From Actinomycetospora cinnamomea (GTDB lineage: Bacteria > Actinomycetota > Actinomycetes > Mycobacteriales > Pseudonocardiaceae), in NCBI RefSeq assembly GCF_003096675.1, contig NZ_QEKW01000010.1, positions 124,001 through 188,000 of the forward strand: a DNA stretch of 64,000 nt, written 5' to 3'. The translations under genes and the position numbers were made by a program. Each line of letters begins with the position of its first letter. Position 1 is the first letter of the stretch. Below are positions 31,097-39,263 of this stretch, one piece after another. The notes beneath the pieces were generated by a model, which saw only the letters and a list, made by a program, of their open reading frames with translations, was not told the origin of the DNA and made no database searches.

Positions 31097-32356
31097 TTGG
31101 ACGCGATCCTCTGCCGCCTCTGCGGCTCGGTCGACCTCGCGAGCTTCGTCGACCTCGGCGCCACGCCGCCGTGCGAGCTCTTCCTCACCGCGGAGGGGCT
31201 CGAGGCCCCGGAGCCGACGTTCCCCCTGCACCCGCGGGTGTGCCGGTCGTGCCTGCTGGTCCAGCTGCCGCCGCTGATCGCCCCCGACGAGACGTTCACC
31301 GAGTACGCCTACTTCTCGTCGTTCTCGACGTCGTGGGTCGAGCACGCGCGCCGGTTCGTCACCGACGCCACCGCCCGCGTCGGGCTGGGGCCGGACTCGC
31401 TGGTCGTCGAGGCGGCGAGCAACGACGGCTACCTGCTCCAGCACGTGGTCGCCGACGGGATGCGCGCGCTGGGCGTCGAGCCCAGCGTCAACGTCGGGCA
31501 GGCCGCGCGCGACAAGGGCGTGCCCACGACGACGGCGTTCCTGTCCCCGGAGACGGGCGCCGCCGTGCGCGCGGGGCACGGGCCGGCCGCGCTCGTCGTC
31601 GCCAACAACGTCTACGCGCACATCCCCGACGTCGTGGGCTTCACCCGGGGCCTGCGCGCGATGGTGGCCGACGACGGCTGGGTGTCGATCGAGGTGCAGC
31701 ACCTGCTGACGCTCGTGCGCCACCGCCAGTTCGACACGATCTACCACGAGCACTTCCAGTACTACACCGTCGGCACGGCGCAGAAGGCGCTGCGCAGCGG
31801 CGGGCTGGAGCTCGTCGACGTCGAGCTGCTGGGCACCCACGGCGGGTCGATCCGGCTGTGGGCCCGGCCCACGGAGCTCGGGCTGCGGCCCTCGCCGGCG
31901 GTGGCCGAGGTGCTCGCCGAGGAGGCCGCGGCGGGCCTGGACACCGTCGAGGGCCACGCCGGGTTCGCCGCCGAGGTCTCGCGCATCCGCAACGACCTCG
32001 TGCGCTTCCTGATCGACGCCGCGGACGCGGGGCGCACGGTCGTGGGGTACGGCGCGCCGGGCAAGGGCAACACGCTGCTGAACTACTGCGGCATCCGCCC
32101 CGACCTGCTCGCCTACACCGTCGACCGCAACCCCTACAAGCACGGCCGCTACACGCCGGGCACGCGCATCCCCATCCACGCGCCCGAGCGGATCGACGCC
32201 GACCGCCCCGACCACGTGCTCGTCCTGCCGTGGAACCTGCGCGAGGAGATCACCGCGCAGCTCGCCCACGTCGCCGACTGGGGCGGCACGCTGGTCTTCG
32301 GAATCCCCTCGCTGCAGGTGGTCGAGCCCGGGTCTGGCAAGGTGGTCGACCCGTGA
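31097..32356 (+). CDS. NDP-sugar C-methyltransferase-like protein
   Basis: 419-residue protein with the three-part layout of deoxysugar C-methyltransferases. An N-terminal Zn-binding region has CRLCGS and VCRSCLLVQLPPL. The central SAM domain has VEAASNDGYLLQHV and VANNVYAHIPDV. The C-terminal domain has VGYGAPGKGNTLLNYCGI. The conserved His/Tyr/Glu region YHEHFQYYTVG is present. Family members add a methyl branch to keto-sugar nucleotides. The start appears to be TTG at 31097, 10 bp after the sugar transferase stop. The stop overlaps the next start (GTGA). The sugar-branching role in this polysaccharide is inference. Confidence 0.88.
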   Translation: MDAILCRLCGSVDLASFVDLGATPPCELFLTAEGLEAPEPTFPLHPRVCRSCLLVQLPPLIAPDETFTEYAYFSSFSTSWVEHARRFVTDATARVGLGPDSLVVEAASNDGYLLQHVVADGMRALGVEPSVNVGQAARDKGVPTTTAFLSPETGAAVRAGHGPAALVVANNVYAHIPDVVGFTRGLRAMVADDGWVSIEVQHLLTLVRHRQFDTIYHEHFQYYTVGTAQKALRSGGLELVDVELLGTHGGSIRLWARPTELGLRPSPAVAEVLAEEAAAGLDTVEGHAGFAAEVSRIRNDLVRFLIDAADAGRTVVGYGAPGKGNTLLNYCGIRPDLLAYTVDRNPYKHGRYTPGTRIPIHAPERIDADRPDHVLVLPWNLREEITAQLAHVADWGGTLVFGIPSLQVVEPGSGKVVDP

Positions 32357-33180
32357 AGGTCGTCCTCTTCTGCGGTGGCTACGGCATGCGGATGCGCAAC
32401 GGGGAGTCCGATGCGCCCAAGCCGATGCAGATGGTCGGGCCACGCCCGCTCATCTGGCACGTGATGCGCTACTACGCCCATTTCGGGCACAAGGAGTTCA
32501 TCCTGTGCCTGGGCTACGGCGCCCACCACGTCAAGGACTACTTCCTCGACTACCGCGAGACCGAGTCGAACGACTTCGTGATGCGCCGCGGCGAGGTCGA
32601 GCTGCAGGGCTCGGACATCGCCGACTGGACGATCCACTTCGTCCACACCGGGCTCGAGTCGCCGATCGGTGAGCGCCTGCGCCGCGTACGGCACCTCGTG
32701 GAGGACGAGGAGATCTTCCTCGCCAACTACGCCGACGTGCTCACCGACGCCCCGCTCGACGACATGGTCGAGCGCTTCCGCGCCTCGGACGCGACGGCGT
32801 CGCTGCTCGCGGTGCCGCCGCAGGCCGTGTTCCACATCGTCGACGTCGACGCGAGCGACCACGTGAACTCGATCTACCCGGTCACCGACATGCGGATCCG
32901 GGAGAACGGTGGCTACTTCGCGCTGCGGCCCGAGGCCATCGACCACATCCCCGAGAACGGCGACCTCGTCGGCGACGCCTGCACGCGCCTGGCCAAGGAG
33001 GGCAAGCTGCTCTCCTACACCTACGACGGCTTCTGGCAGCCCGCCGACACCCTCAAGGAACGCAACGCGCTCGAGGCCTCCTACCGCGCGGGCACCCGCC
33101 CGTGGATGGTGTGGGAGCGCGAGGCCGAGCGCACCCCGCTCGAGGGGCTGGTCGACGAGGCCCTGAGCCGCGCCCGTTGA
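32353..33180 (+). CDS. Sugar-1-phosphate nucleotidyltransferase (RfbF-like)
   Basis: 275-residue nucleotidyltransferase related to glucose-1-phosphate cytidylyltransferase. The N-terminal signature is VVLFCGGYGMRMRNGESDAPKPM; normally this is AGGxGTR, here GGYGMRM as in the RfbF branch. Further segments are IWHVMRYYAHFGHKEFILCLGY and NYADVLTD (metal site). WQPADTLKERNALE near the C-terminus is typical. The GTG start overlaps the previous stop as GTGA. It likely supplies an activated sugar (perhaps CDP-linked) to the neighbouring C-methyltransferase and epimerase; the nucleotide is an inference. Confidence 0.88.
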   Translation: MKVVLFCGGYGMRMRNGESDAPKPMQMVGPRPLIWHVMRYYAHFGHKEFILCLGYGAHHVKDYFLDYRETESNDFVMRRGEVELQGSDIADWTIHFVHTGLESPIGERLRRVRHLVEDEEIFLANYADVLTDAPLDDMVERFRASDATASLLAVPPQAVFHIVDVDASDHVNSIYPVTDMRIRENGGYFALRPEAIDHIPENGDLVGDACTRLAKEGKLLSYTYDGFWQPADTLKERNALEASYRAGTRPWMVWEREAERTPLEGLVDEALSRAR

Positions 33181-33854
33181 TGCGCGCCCTGCTGCCCGAG
33201 GCCCTCGACGAGCTGGTCCTGCTCGCGGCGCACTGCGACGACCTCCCGATCGGGGCGGGCGGGACGCTGCTGACCTTGTGCCGTGCCCGTCTCCTCCGGG
33301 GCGCCGCCCGGCCCTTGCGGGTGCGCGCCCTCGTCCTCTCCGGCGGCGGCACCCCCCGCGAGGACGAGGAGCGCGGCGCGCTGGCCGCGTTCTGCCCGGG
33401 CGCGGACCTCGAGGTCACCGTGCACGCGATGCCCGACGGGCGCCTGCCGACCCACTGGGAGTGGGCCAAGGAGACCCTCGAGGCGTTCCGCCGCACCTGC
33501 GAGCCCGACCTCGTCCTCGTCGGGCACCGCGGCGACGACCACCAGGACCACCGCGAGCTCGCCCGGCTCGTGCCCACCGTGTTCCGCGACCACCTGGCGC
33601 TGGGCTACGAGATCCTCAAGGCCGAGCCCGACCTCGCGCAGCCGCCGCTGCTCATGCCCCTCGAGGCCGACGTCGTCGCCGAGAAGTGCCGCCTGCTGGG
33701 GGAGCACTACCCCTCCCAGCACGCCCGCGCGTGGTTCGACGAGGAGACGTTCACCGGGCTCGCGCGGGTGCGCGGGGTGCAGGCCGGGGTGCGCTACGCC
33801 GAGGGGTTCCACCTGACGCGGGCCCTGCTCGGCGCCCCCGTACCGTCACGCTGA
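33180..33854 (+). CDS. PIG-L family deacetylase
   Basis: 224-residue PIG-L/LmbE-like metal-dependent N-deacetylase. The Zn motif is AAHCDDLPIGAGGTLL (HxDD). The second metal site is GHRGDDHQDHRELAR (HxxDxHxxH-like). Members deacetylate GlcNAc units of small glycosides or lipids. The ATG at 33180 overlaps the previous stop (TGATG). Lying among sugar-nucleotide genes, it probably frees an amino group on a sugar of the polymer, giving a site for other modifications; that step is inferred. Confidence 0.88.
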   Translation: MRALLPEALDELVLLAAHCDDLPIGAGGTLLTLCRARLLRGAARPLRVRALVLSGGGTPREDEERGALAAFCPGADLEVTVHAMPDGRLPTHWEWAKETLEAFRRTCEPDLVLVGHRGDDHQDHRELARLVPTVFRDHLALGYEILKAEPDLAQPPLLMPLEADVVAEKCRLLGEHYPSQHARAWFDEETFTGLARVRGVQAGVRYAEGFHLTRALLGAPVPSR

Positions 33855-33882
33855 CCGTCACACCCGAAGGAGGGACCGCGCG

Positions 33883-34917
33883 ATGCGCGTCCTGCTCACC
33901 GGCCACCAGGGCTACCTCGGCACGCTGATGGCGCCGCTGCTCACCGAGGCCGGCCACGAGGTCACCGGCCTCGACTCCGGCCTCTACGCCGACTGCGTGC
34001 TGGGCGCCCTGCCCGCCCCGGAGCCGCCCGCGCTCGCGGTCGACCTGCGCGACGTGTCGGTCGACCAGCTCACCGGGTTCGACGCCGTCGTGCACCTCGC
34101 GGCGCTGTCGAACGACCCGCTGGGCTCGCTCGCCCCCGAGCACACCTACGACATCAACCACCACGCCTCCACGCGCCTGGCGCGCCTGGCGAAGGAGGCC
34201 GGCGTCGGCCGCTTCGTCTACGCGTCCACGTGCTCGGTGTACGGCGCGTCGGGCGCCGAGGACGTCCTCGACGAGGAGGCGCCGATGAAGCCGGTGACCC
34301 CCTACGCCGAGTCGAAGGTGCGCGTCGAGGCCGACCTGGTCGACATGGCCGACGCCGACTTCGTGCCGGTCTCGATGCGCAACGCCACGGCCTTCGGCTT
34401 CTCGCCGCGGCTGCGCGCGGACATCGTGCTCAACAACCTCGTCGGGCACGCGCTGCTGTCGAACCGCATCCTCGTGATGAGCGACGGCACGCCCTGGCGC
34501 CCGCTGGTGCACGCCCGCGACATCGCCGGCGCCGTCATCGCGGCGCTGGCCGCGCCCGCGGACACCGTGCGCGCCCAGGCGTTCAACGTGGGCTCGACCG
34601 GGAACAACGTGCAGGTGCGCGACATCGCCGAGCAGGTGAAGGTCGCGGTGCCCGAGGCGGAGCTCGTGATCACCGGGGAGACGGGCGGGGACCCGAGGTC
34701 CTACCGGGTCGACTTCACCAAGATCGGGAAGTACCTGCCCGACTTCCGGTGCGCGTGGTCGGTGGCCGACGGCGCGGCGGAGCTGGTGCGCGAGTACCGC
34801 GACCGCGGGCTGACCCAGGAGGCCTTCGACCGGCGGTTCACGCGCCTCGCCGTCCTCCACGACCGCCAGGCCGCCGGGACGCTGGACGCGACGCTGCGGC
34901 CGGCCCGCGCGGACTGA
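33883..34917 (+). CDS. NAD-dependent sugar epimerase/dehydratase (SDR family)
   Basis: 344-residue extended short-chain dehydrogenase. Visible: NAD-binding GHQGYLG at the N-terminus; VVHLAALSNDPLGS; active-site STCSVYGASG and catalytic YAESK (YxxxK). MRNATAFGFSPRLRADIVLNNL is typical of actinobacterial sugar-nucleotide epimerases of this branch. GGAGG lies before the ATG at 33883. It is last in the run from 29446 and probably shapes the same modified sugar as the C-methyltransferase and nucleotidyltransferase. Its last 217 bp are overlapped on the other strand by the convergent glycosyltransferase frame. Confidence 0.92.
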   Translation: MRVLLTGHQGYLGTLMAPLLTEAGHEVTGLDSGLYADCVLGALPAPEPPALAVDLRDVSVDQLTGFDAVVHLAALSNDPLGSLAPEHTYDINHHASTRLARLAKEAGVGRFVYASTCSVYGASGAEDVLDEEAPMKPVTPYAESKVRVEADLVDMADADFVPVSMRNATAFGFSPRLRADIVLNNLVGHALLSNRILVMSDGTPWRPLVHARDIAGAVIAALAAPADTVRAQAFNVGSTGNNVQVRDIAEQVKVAVPEAELVITGETGGDPRSYRVDFTKIGKYLPDFRCAWSVADGAAELVREYRDRGLTQEAFDRRFTRLAVLHDRQAAGTLDATLRPARAD

Positions 34918-36188
34918 CCCGCGCCGCGGAGCAGCTCCTGCCAGGACCGTCCCACGGTCTCCCAGCGGTACCGGCTCTCCACGAGCGCGTGGGCCGCGGC
35001 GCGGAGGCCCTGGCGGCGCTCCGGGTCGTCCAGCAGCGCCAGGATCGCGGTGCCGAACTCGGCGGCGGTGTCGGCGCACACGAGGTGCTCGCCGTCGCGC
35101 GCGGCCGGGAGGGCCTCCACCCCGAGCCGCGTCGACACGACCACGAGGCCCAGACCGAAGGCCTCGAGGACCTTGTTCTTCAGCCCGCTGCCGGTGCGCA
35201 TCGGGTTGATCATGATCGGGTAGCGCGTCACGGCCGCCCGGAGGTCGTCGACGTACCCCGGCAGGATGATCGACGGGTCGTCGGCGGCCAGCTCGACCAG
35301 CCAGGCCGGTGGCTCGGCGCCGATGACGCACAGCTCGACGCCCCGCTCGCGCAGCCGCGGGAAGACGTCCCGGACGAAGAAGCGCAGCGCCTCCTGGTTG
35401 GGGCCGAACGTCTGGTTGCCCCAGAACACGACGCCGCGGCGCGCTCCGGCCTCCGGCAGCGGCCCGACGTAGGCGTCGTCGAGGCCGTTGGGGACCGTGC
35501 GGACCGTGCCCGGGAGCCCGCGCGGCCCCTCGACGGCACGCGAGTCGGCGTCGCTGATCGTGGTGACGAGGTCGAACCGGCGGGGGAGCCCGGCCTCGGT
35601 GCGGCGCTTGCGGTGGACGTCGAGGAGGTCCTTGACGCGGTACAGGCGGCGCGCCGGTCCGGTGCGGGTCGCGGCGGCGCGGATCGCGGTGAGCGCGGCG
35701 CTGTCGCACACGTCGACGGCGGTGCGCGTCCCCGTCAGCGTCCCGGTCAGTGTGACTGCGAGCTCGGCGACGTCGCCGCCGAACACGACGACGTCGGTGA
35801 TGCGCCGCTCTCGGACGATCTCGGCGAGCCGGGCGCGGGCGGCCGCCACCGCGCCGGGGCGGGTGAGCTCGAGGAAGCGGGTGTTGGACAGCCGGAGGTG
35901 GCGGCGCGGGCCCGTGCGCTCGGGGCGCAGCGGGGCGAGCTCCTCGACCGTGTCGAACACGCCGTCGAGGGCCAGCCCGGGACGCACGTCGCCGCAGGGG
36001 TGCTGGAACGGCGCGACGACGAGGTGCACCTCGCCCGGCAGGTGGGCGCACAGGTTCGCGACCCGCAGGTCGTAGCCGCTCTGCCGCGACTCGATGCGGC
36101 GCGAGGTCAGGACGAGGAACCTGGCGGCGTCGCGGGCCGCCCGCCCGTCCGCCGGGGAGGCACCGGGCCGGTCCAGGAGGGTCGTCAC
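34701..36188 (-). CDS. Group 1/4 glycosyltransferase with antisense-derived C-terminal tail
   Basis: 495-residue GT-B glycosyltransferase. The N-terminal domain (~20-215) begins FLVLTSRRIESRQSGYDLRV. The C-terminal nucleotide-sugar domain shows TVRTVPNGLDDAYVG, VVFWGNQTFGPNQEALRFF and IMINPMRTGSGLKNKVLEAFGLG (donor-binding EX7E-type region). The normal domain ends near SWQELLRGAG (about residue 423), exactly where the convergent epimerase gene ends. Residues ~424-495 (Arg/Ser-rich) are antisense to the epimerase coding region, so the native stop seems lost. GTG start at 36188, preceded by an AT-richer stretch. Donor and acceptor unknown. Confidence 0.85.
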   Translation of the reverse strand: MTTLLDRPGASPADGRAARDAARFLVLTSRRIESRQSGYDLRVANLCAHLPGEVHLVVAPFQHPCGDVRPGLALDGVFDTVEELAPLRPERTGPRRHLRLSNTRFLELTRPGAVAAARARLAEIVRERRITDVVVFGGDVAELAVTLTGTLTGTRTAVDVCDSAALTAIRAAATRTGPARRLYRVKDLLDVHRKRRTEAGLPRRFDLVTTISDADSRAVEGPRGLPGTVRTVPNGLDDAYVGPLPEAGARRGVVFWGNQTFGPNQEALRFFVRDVFPRLRERGVELCVIGAEPPAWLVELAADDPSIILPGYVDDLRAAVTRYPIMINPMRTGSGLKNKVLEAFGLGLVVVSTRLGVEALPAARDGEHLVCADTAAEFGTAILALLDDPERRQGLRAAAHALVESRYRWETVGRSWQELLRGAGQSARAGRSVASSVPAAWRSWRTARRVNRRSKASWVSPRSRYSRTSSAAPSATDHAHRKSGRYFPILVKSTR

Positions 36189-36291
36189 GCAGGGGACGTT
36201 ATCGGGGACGCCGCCTCGTGACGCGGCCGAGGCATCGTTCGATAGGTGGAGAAGGTCTCGATTTTACATCGATCGGGCGTCTCAAGATCGC
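36189..36291. promoter_or_regulatory. AT-richer intergenic stretch with small inverted repeat
   Basis: This 103-bp gap precedes the glycosyltransferase (minus strand) and follows the rmlC-like gene. TCGAT-TTTAC-ATCGA at 36258-36272 is an inverted repeat within the most AT-rich run of the neighbourhood. It may serve as the promoter/operator of the glycosyltransferase or as the weak terminator of the rmlC-like gene. Confidence 0.4.
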
Positions 36292-36834
36292 TCAGGACGC
36301 GCCGACGAGCGCCCGCCACGAGCCCGCTGCGCGGTCGCGCGGTGAGATCGGACCCACCGGCAGGGGCCACGGGATCGCGAGGTCGGGGTCGTCGTGGGCG
36401 ACCGCGAGGTCCTCGCCGGGCGCGTGCGGACGGTCGATCCGGTAGCAGACGTCGGCGGAGTCCGTGAGGGCCTGGAAGCCGTGGAGCAGGCCGGCAGGCA
36501 CGTAGAGGTGGTGGAAGGCCTCGTCGTCGAGCCGGAACGTCGCCACCGTGCCGAAGGTGGGCGACCCGGGGCGGGCGTCGACGAGGACGTCGAACACCGC
36601 ACCGTGGGCGGCCCGCACGAGCTTGGCCTCGCCCGCCCCGCCGCGGCCGTGCATCCCGCGCACGGTCCCCCGCACCGAGCGCGACTGGCTGTCCTGCGCC
36701 AGCGCGCCCATGTCGACGCCGTGCGCGACGCCGATCGCGGTGTCGAACGTCCGGGTGAACAGCCCGCGGTCGTCGCGGTGCGGGGTCGGGACGAAGACCA
36801 GGACACCGTCGATCTCGCTCGTGTGGACCTCCAT
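36292..36834 (-). CDS. RmlC-like dTDP-4-dehydrorhamnose 3,5-epimerase family protein
   Basis: 180-residue cupin-fold epimerase. Key features: VPTPHRDDRGLFTRTFD; VRGTVRGMHGRGG with the catalytic His; AKLVRAAHGAVFDVLVDAR; GSPTFGTV; and LYVPAGLLHGFQALTDSADVCYR with the family Tyr and gate segment. The loop after the His differs from classic RmlC (MHGRGG in place of LHYQ), so a related NDP-4-keto-sugar may be the substrate. No rmlA, rmlB or rmlD lies within this window beside it. ATG at 36834, divergent from the methyltransferase at 36885. Confidence 0.88.
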   Translation of the reverse strand: MEVHTSEIDGVLVFVPTPHRDDRGLFTRTFDTAIGVAHGVDMGALAQDSQSRSVRGTVRGMHGRGGAGEAKLVRAAHGAVFDVLVDARPGSPTFGTVATFRLDDEAFHHLYVPAGLLHGFQALTDSADVCYRIDRPHAPGEDLAVAHDDPDLAIPWPLPVGPISPRDRAAGSWRALVGAS

Positions 36835-36884
36835 GCGGCCACCTTGGCAAAGGGCCCGCGGGGCCCCGCGAGAGGATGACGCGC

Positions 36885-38081
36885 GTGAGCGCCGCCGAGC
36901 CGCAGCCCGTGACGTGCCGCTGGTGCGGCGCCCCCGACGGAGAGGTGGTCCTGGACCTCGGCGACCAGCCCGCCGCCGACCACTTCCCGGCCGTCGACGA
37001 CCCGGGCCCCGATCCGGTCCACCCGTTGCGGATGTGGCTGTGCGCGGCCTGCGGCCTCGCCCAGCTCGCCGAGGACCCCACCACGCCGGAGGAGCCGCGC
37101 GGGGCGGAACCGGAGGCGCTGGTGGCGCAGGCGCGCGACGCCGTGGCCCGCGCCCACTCGGCGGGCCTGCTCCCCGCGGGGGGCACGGTGACCGAGTTCG
37201 GCAGCCCCCACGGCGGCACCTGGCTCGAGCTGCTCGCGGCGGTCGGGCTCACCGGAGCGGCCCCGGGCGAGCCCGCCGACGTCGTGGTCGACTGCTTCGG
37301 CCTCATGCACGCCGCCGACCAGGCCGCCGGCCTCGCCGAGCGCGCCGCGGCGACCGCGCCCGGGGGCACCCTGCTGCTGCAGTTCCACAGCCTCGCCGCC
37401 ATCGTCGCCGACGGGCAGTGGAACGCGCTGCGCCACGGTCACTTCGCCTACTACGCGACGCCGGTGCTGGCCCGCATGCTCGAGGCGATCGGCTTCGAGG
37501 TCACCCACGGCTTCCTGTTCGACCTCTACGGCGGCACCGTGCTGCTGGCCGCGCGCCGCCGCGAGGTGGACGGGCCGCGCGACATCCCGTCGGTCACGCA
37601 CCTCCTCGAGCGCGAGGCGGCGCTGGGCGTCACCGACACCGGCGGGGTGGGGACGCTCGGGAAGGCGGCGCAGCGCAGTGCCGAGGCGCTGCGCGAGCAC
37701 CTGGTCGCCGCCCGGGAGGCGGGCCGGCTGGTGCTCGGCTACGCCGCCGCCTCCCGGGCGGTCCCCCTGCTCAACCGCGCGCAGGTGGGACCCGAGCTGC
37801 TGCCGGCCGTGGCCGACGCCGCCCCCGGCAAGCGCGGACGCCGCGTGCCCGGGGTGGGCGTCCCGATCATCGTGCCCGACGAGCTCGTCGCGCGGCGCCC
37901 CGACGAGGTCGTGCTGTTCGTGGCCGACATGCTCGCCGAGATGCGACGCCGCCTGCCCGACGTCGAGGCCGCCGGCGGGCGCTGGGTCGTCGCCGACCCC
38001 ACACTGGCGGTACCCGCTGCGGGCCCTGTCCACGAGGCGGCTGGGCCGGACGGCGGGGGTGGGGGAAGGCCGACCGGATGA
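36885..38081 (+). CDS. Divergent C-methyltransferase-like protein with Zn ribbon
   Basis: 398-residue protein with the same three-part plan as the protein at 31097: N-terminal CRWCG and LCAACGLAQLAEDP Zn-binding pairs, a central SAM-type domain and a C-terminal domain. The SAM motif I is altered (VTEFGSPHGGTWLE where VxEAASNDGYLL is usual). The C-terminal loop is GYAAASRAVPLLNRAQV where GYGAPGKGNTLLNYCGI is usual. The HGHFAYYATPVL segment parallels YHEHFQYYTV. Methyltransferase activity is therefore uncertain. AGAGG lies 9 nt before the GTG at 36885; the ATG at 36876 is directly against that site. A Gly-rich tail ends the protein. Confidence 0.78.
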   Translation: MSAAEPQPVTCRWCGAPDGEVVLDLGDQPAADHFPAVDDPGPDPVHPLRMWLCAACGLAQLAEDPTTPEEPRGAEPEALVAQARDAVARAHSAGLLPAGGTVTEFGSPHGGTWLELLAAVGLTGAAPGEPADVVVDCFGLMHAADQAAGLAERAAATAPGGTLLLQFHSLAAIVADGQWNALRHGHFAYYATPVLARMLEAIGFEVTHGFLFDLYGGTVLLAARRREVDGPRDIPSVTHLLEREAALGVTDTGGVGTLGKAAQRSAEALREHLVAAREAGRLVLGYAAASRAVPLLNRAQVGPELLPAVADAAPGKRGRRVPGVGVPIIVPDELVARRPDEVVLFVADMLAEMRRRLPDVEAAGGRWVVADPTLAVPAAGPVHEAAGPDGGGGGRPTG

Positions 38082-38135
38082 GGATGCCATTCTGGCGCCG
38101 CTGTACGTCCAGTTCGTCCGATTCCGCGGGGCCCC

Positions 38136-39185
38136 ATGACTGAACCTCGAGTGATGCCGCGCCGTCGTCCCGCGACCTCCCGGACGCCCCGCTGGGTCGC
38201 CGGCCTCGTCGTGCTCCTCGTCACGGCCGCCGGCTGCTCGTCGGACGGCGCGTCCGGTGGTGGCACCCGCGACGTGTACGCCTGGCCGTTCTCCTGGGAC
38301 TCGGTGTGGAACCTGCCGCTGTCCACCGAGGCGCAGTACCGGCCGTTCGACACGCGGGCCGAGGACCTGGAGCTGGACTGGAACAACATCACCGTGGATC
38401 CCCGCGCGCCGGTCCGGACGCTGCGCGGCGACGACGAGGGCGTGCCCGTCCACGTGGACCCGGGCCTGTCGGCCGACGGTGAGTGGAACAACTGCTCGGC
38501 CCTGCTCGTCGAGTCCCCCGACCGGAAGACCGTGATCCAGGGCCAGCCGATGGAGCTCGAGCCGGGCGGTGACCCGAGCTGGGAGTACGGCTGGTCGCCC
38601 CTGTCGCTGACCGGGCCGGGCACCGAGGGGTGCCACGGCGGGTCCGGGCTCTCGGGCCTCGGCGGCACCATCCGCCGCGGCGAGCTGACCGCGCCCGGAC
38701 CCATCCGGCACGCGCTCAAGCTGGGGCTGAACTGCACGGAGAGCTGCAGCCGGGAGGGCGACGGGTACCGTTGGCCGGCGGTGAAGGCCGACCGCGGCTA
38801 CGAGGACAAGTACGGGGGCAGCGACCCCGACGTCCACATGGGCACCCTGTTCGCCGTCGCCCCCGACACCGACCTGTCCTGGATCACCCAGCCCGACGTG
38901 CGCAAGGTCGCGGAGGCGCTGCGGGACTACGGCGGCTACGTCGTCGACGAGACCGCGAACGACAAGAACTTCGTCGTCGTCGAGCGCGGCGCCGAGCCGG
39001 AGATGCCGAACATCCACTCCGGCGAGATGCGGCGCCTGTTCGCCTCGCTGAGCATCGTGACCAACAGCGCCCGGGAGACCCCGGGCGGCGGGCCGCTCGA
39101 CGGGCCGCGCCGCGTCGCGTGCGCGCCGCCGTTCGCCGACGGCACCGGCGGTGCGCCGCCGACGTGCGGGCCCTCGGACGCCTGA
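38136..39185 (+). CDS. Secreted lipoprotein of unrecognised family, paralogue A
   Basis: 349-residue protein, exported as a lipoprotein: RRPATSRTPRWVAGLVVLLVTAAGC-SS has an Arg-rich start, a hydrophobic core and a lipobox (TAAGC). The mature ~310 residues start DVYAWPFSWDSVWNLPLS and are rich in Trp, Gly and Asp. They contain CHGGSGLSGLGGTIRRGEL, NCTESCSREG (paired Cys) and SWITQPDVRKVAEALRDYGG. I do not recognise a catalytic motif. The fold looks extracellular and beta-rich, possibly carbohydrate-binding or -cleaving, which its place in the exopolysaccharide locus suggests but does not prove. It is followed 78 bp later by a close paralogue. Confidence 0.8.
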   Translation: MTEPRVMPRRRPATSRTPRWVAGLVVLLVTAAGCSSDGASGGGTRDVYAWPFSWDSVWNLPLSTEAQYRPFDTRAEDLELDWNNITVDPRAPVRTLRGDDEGVPVHVDPGLSADGEWNNCSALLVESPDRKTVIQGQPMELEPGGDPSWEYGWSPLSLTGPGTEGCHGGSGLSGLGGTIRRGELTAPGPIRHALKLGLNCTESCSREGDGYRWPAVKADRGYEDKYGGSDPDVHMGTLFAVAPDTDLSWITQPDVRKVAEALRDYGGYVVDETANDKNFVVVERGAEPEMPNIHSGEMRRLFASLSIVTNSARETPGGGPLDGPRRVACAPPFADGTGGAPPTCGPSDA

Positions 39186-39263
39186 CACCCGGGCGGCGAC
39201 TACCCGATCGGGCACGATCCGGGCGGATCGCCGCCGTCGGACCGACCCTCCAGCCCCACATGG

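Noticed and set aside
36292-36834. Complete dTDP-rhamnose pathway
   Set aside because: Only an RmlC-like gene is seen. The nucleotidyltransferase at 32353 is RfbF-like, not RmlA, and no RmlB or RmlD is identified with confidence in the window.
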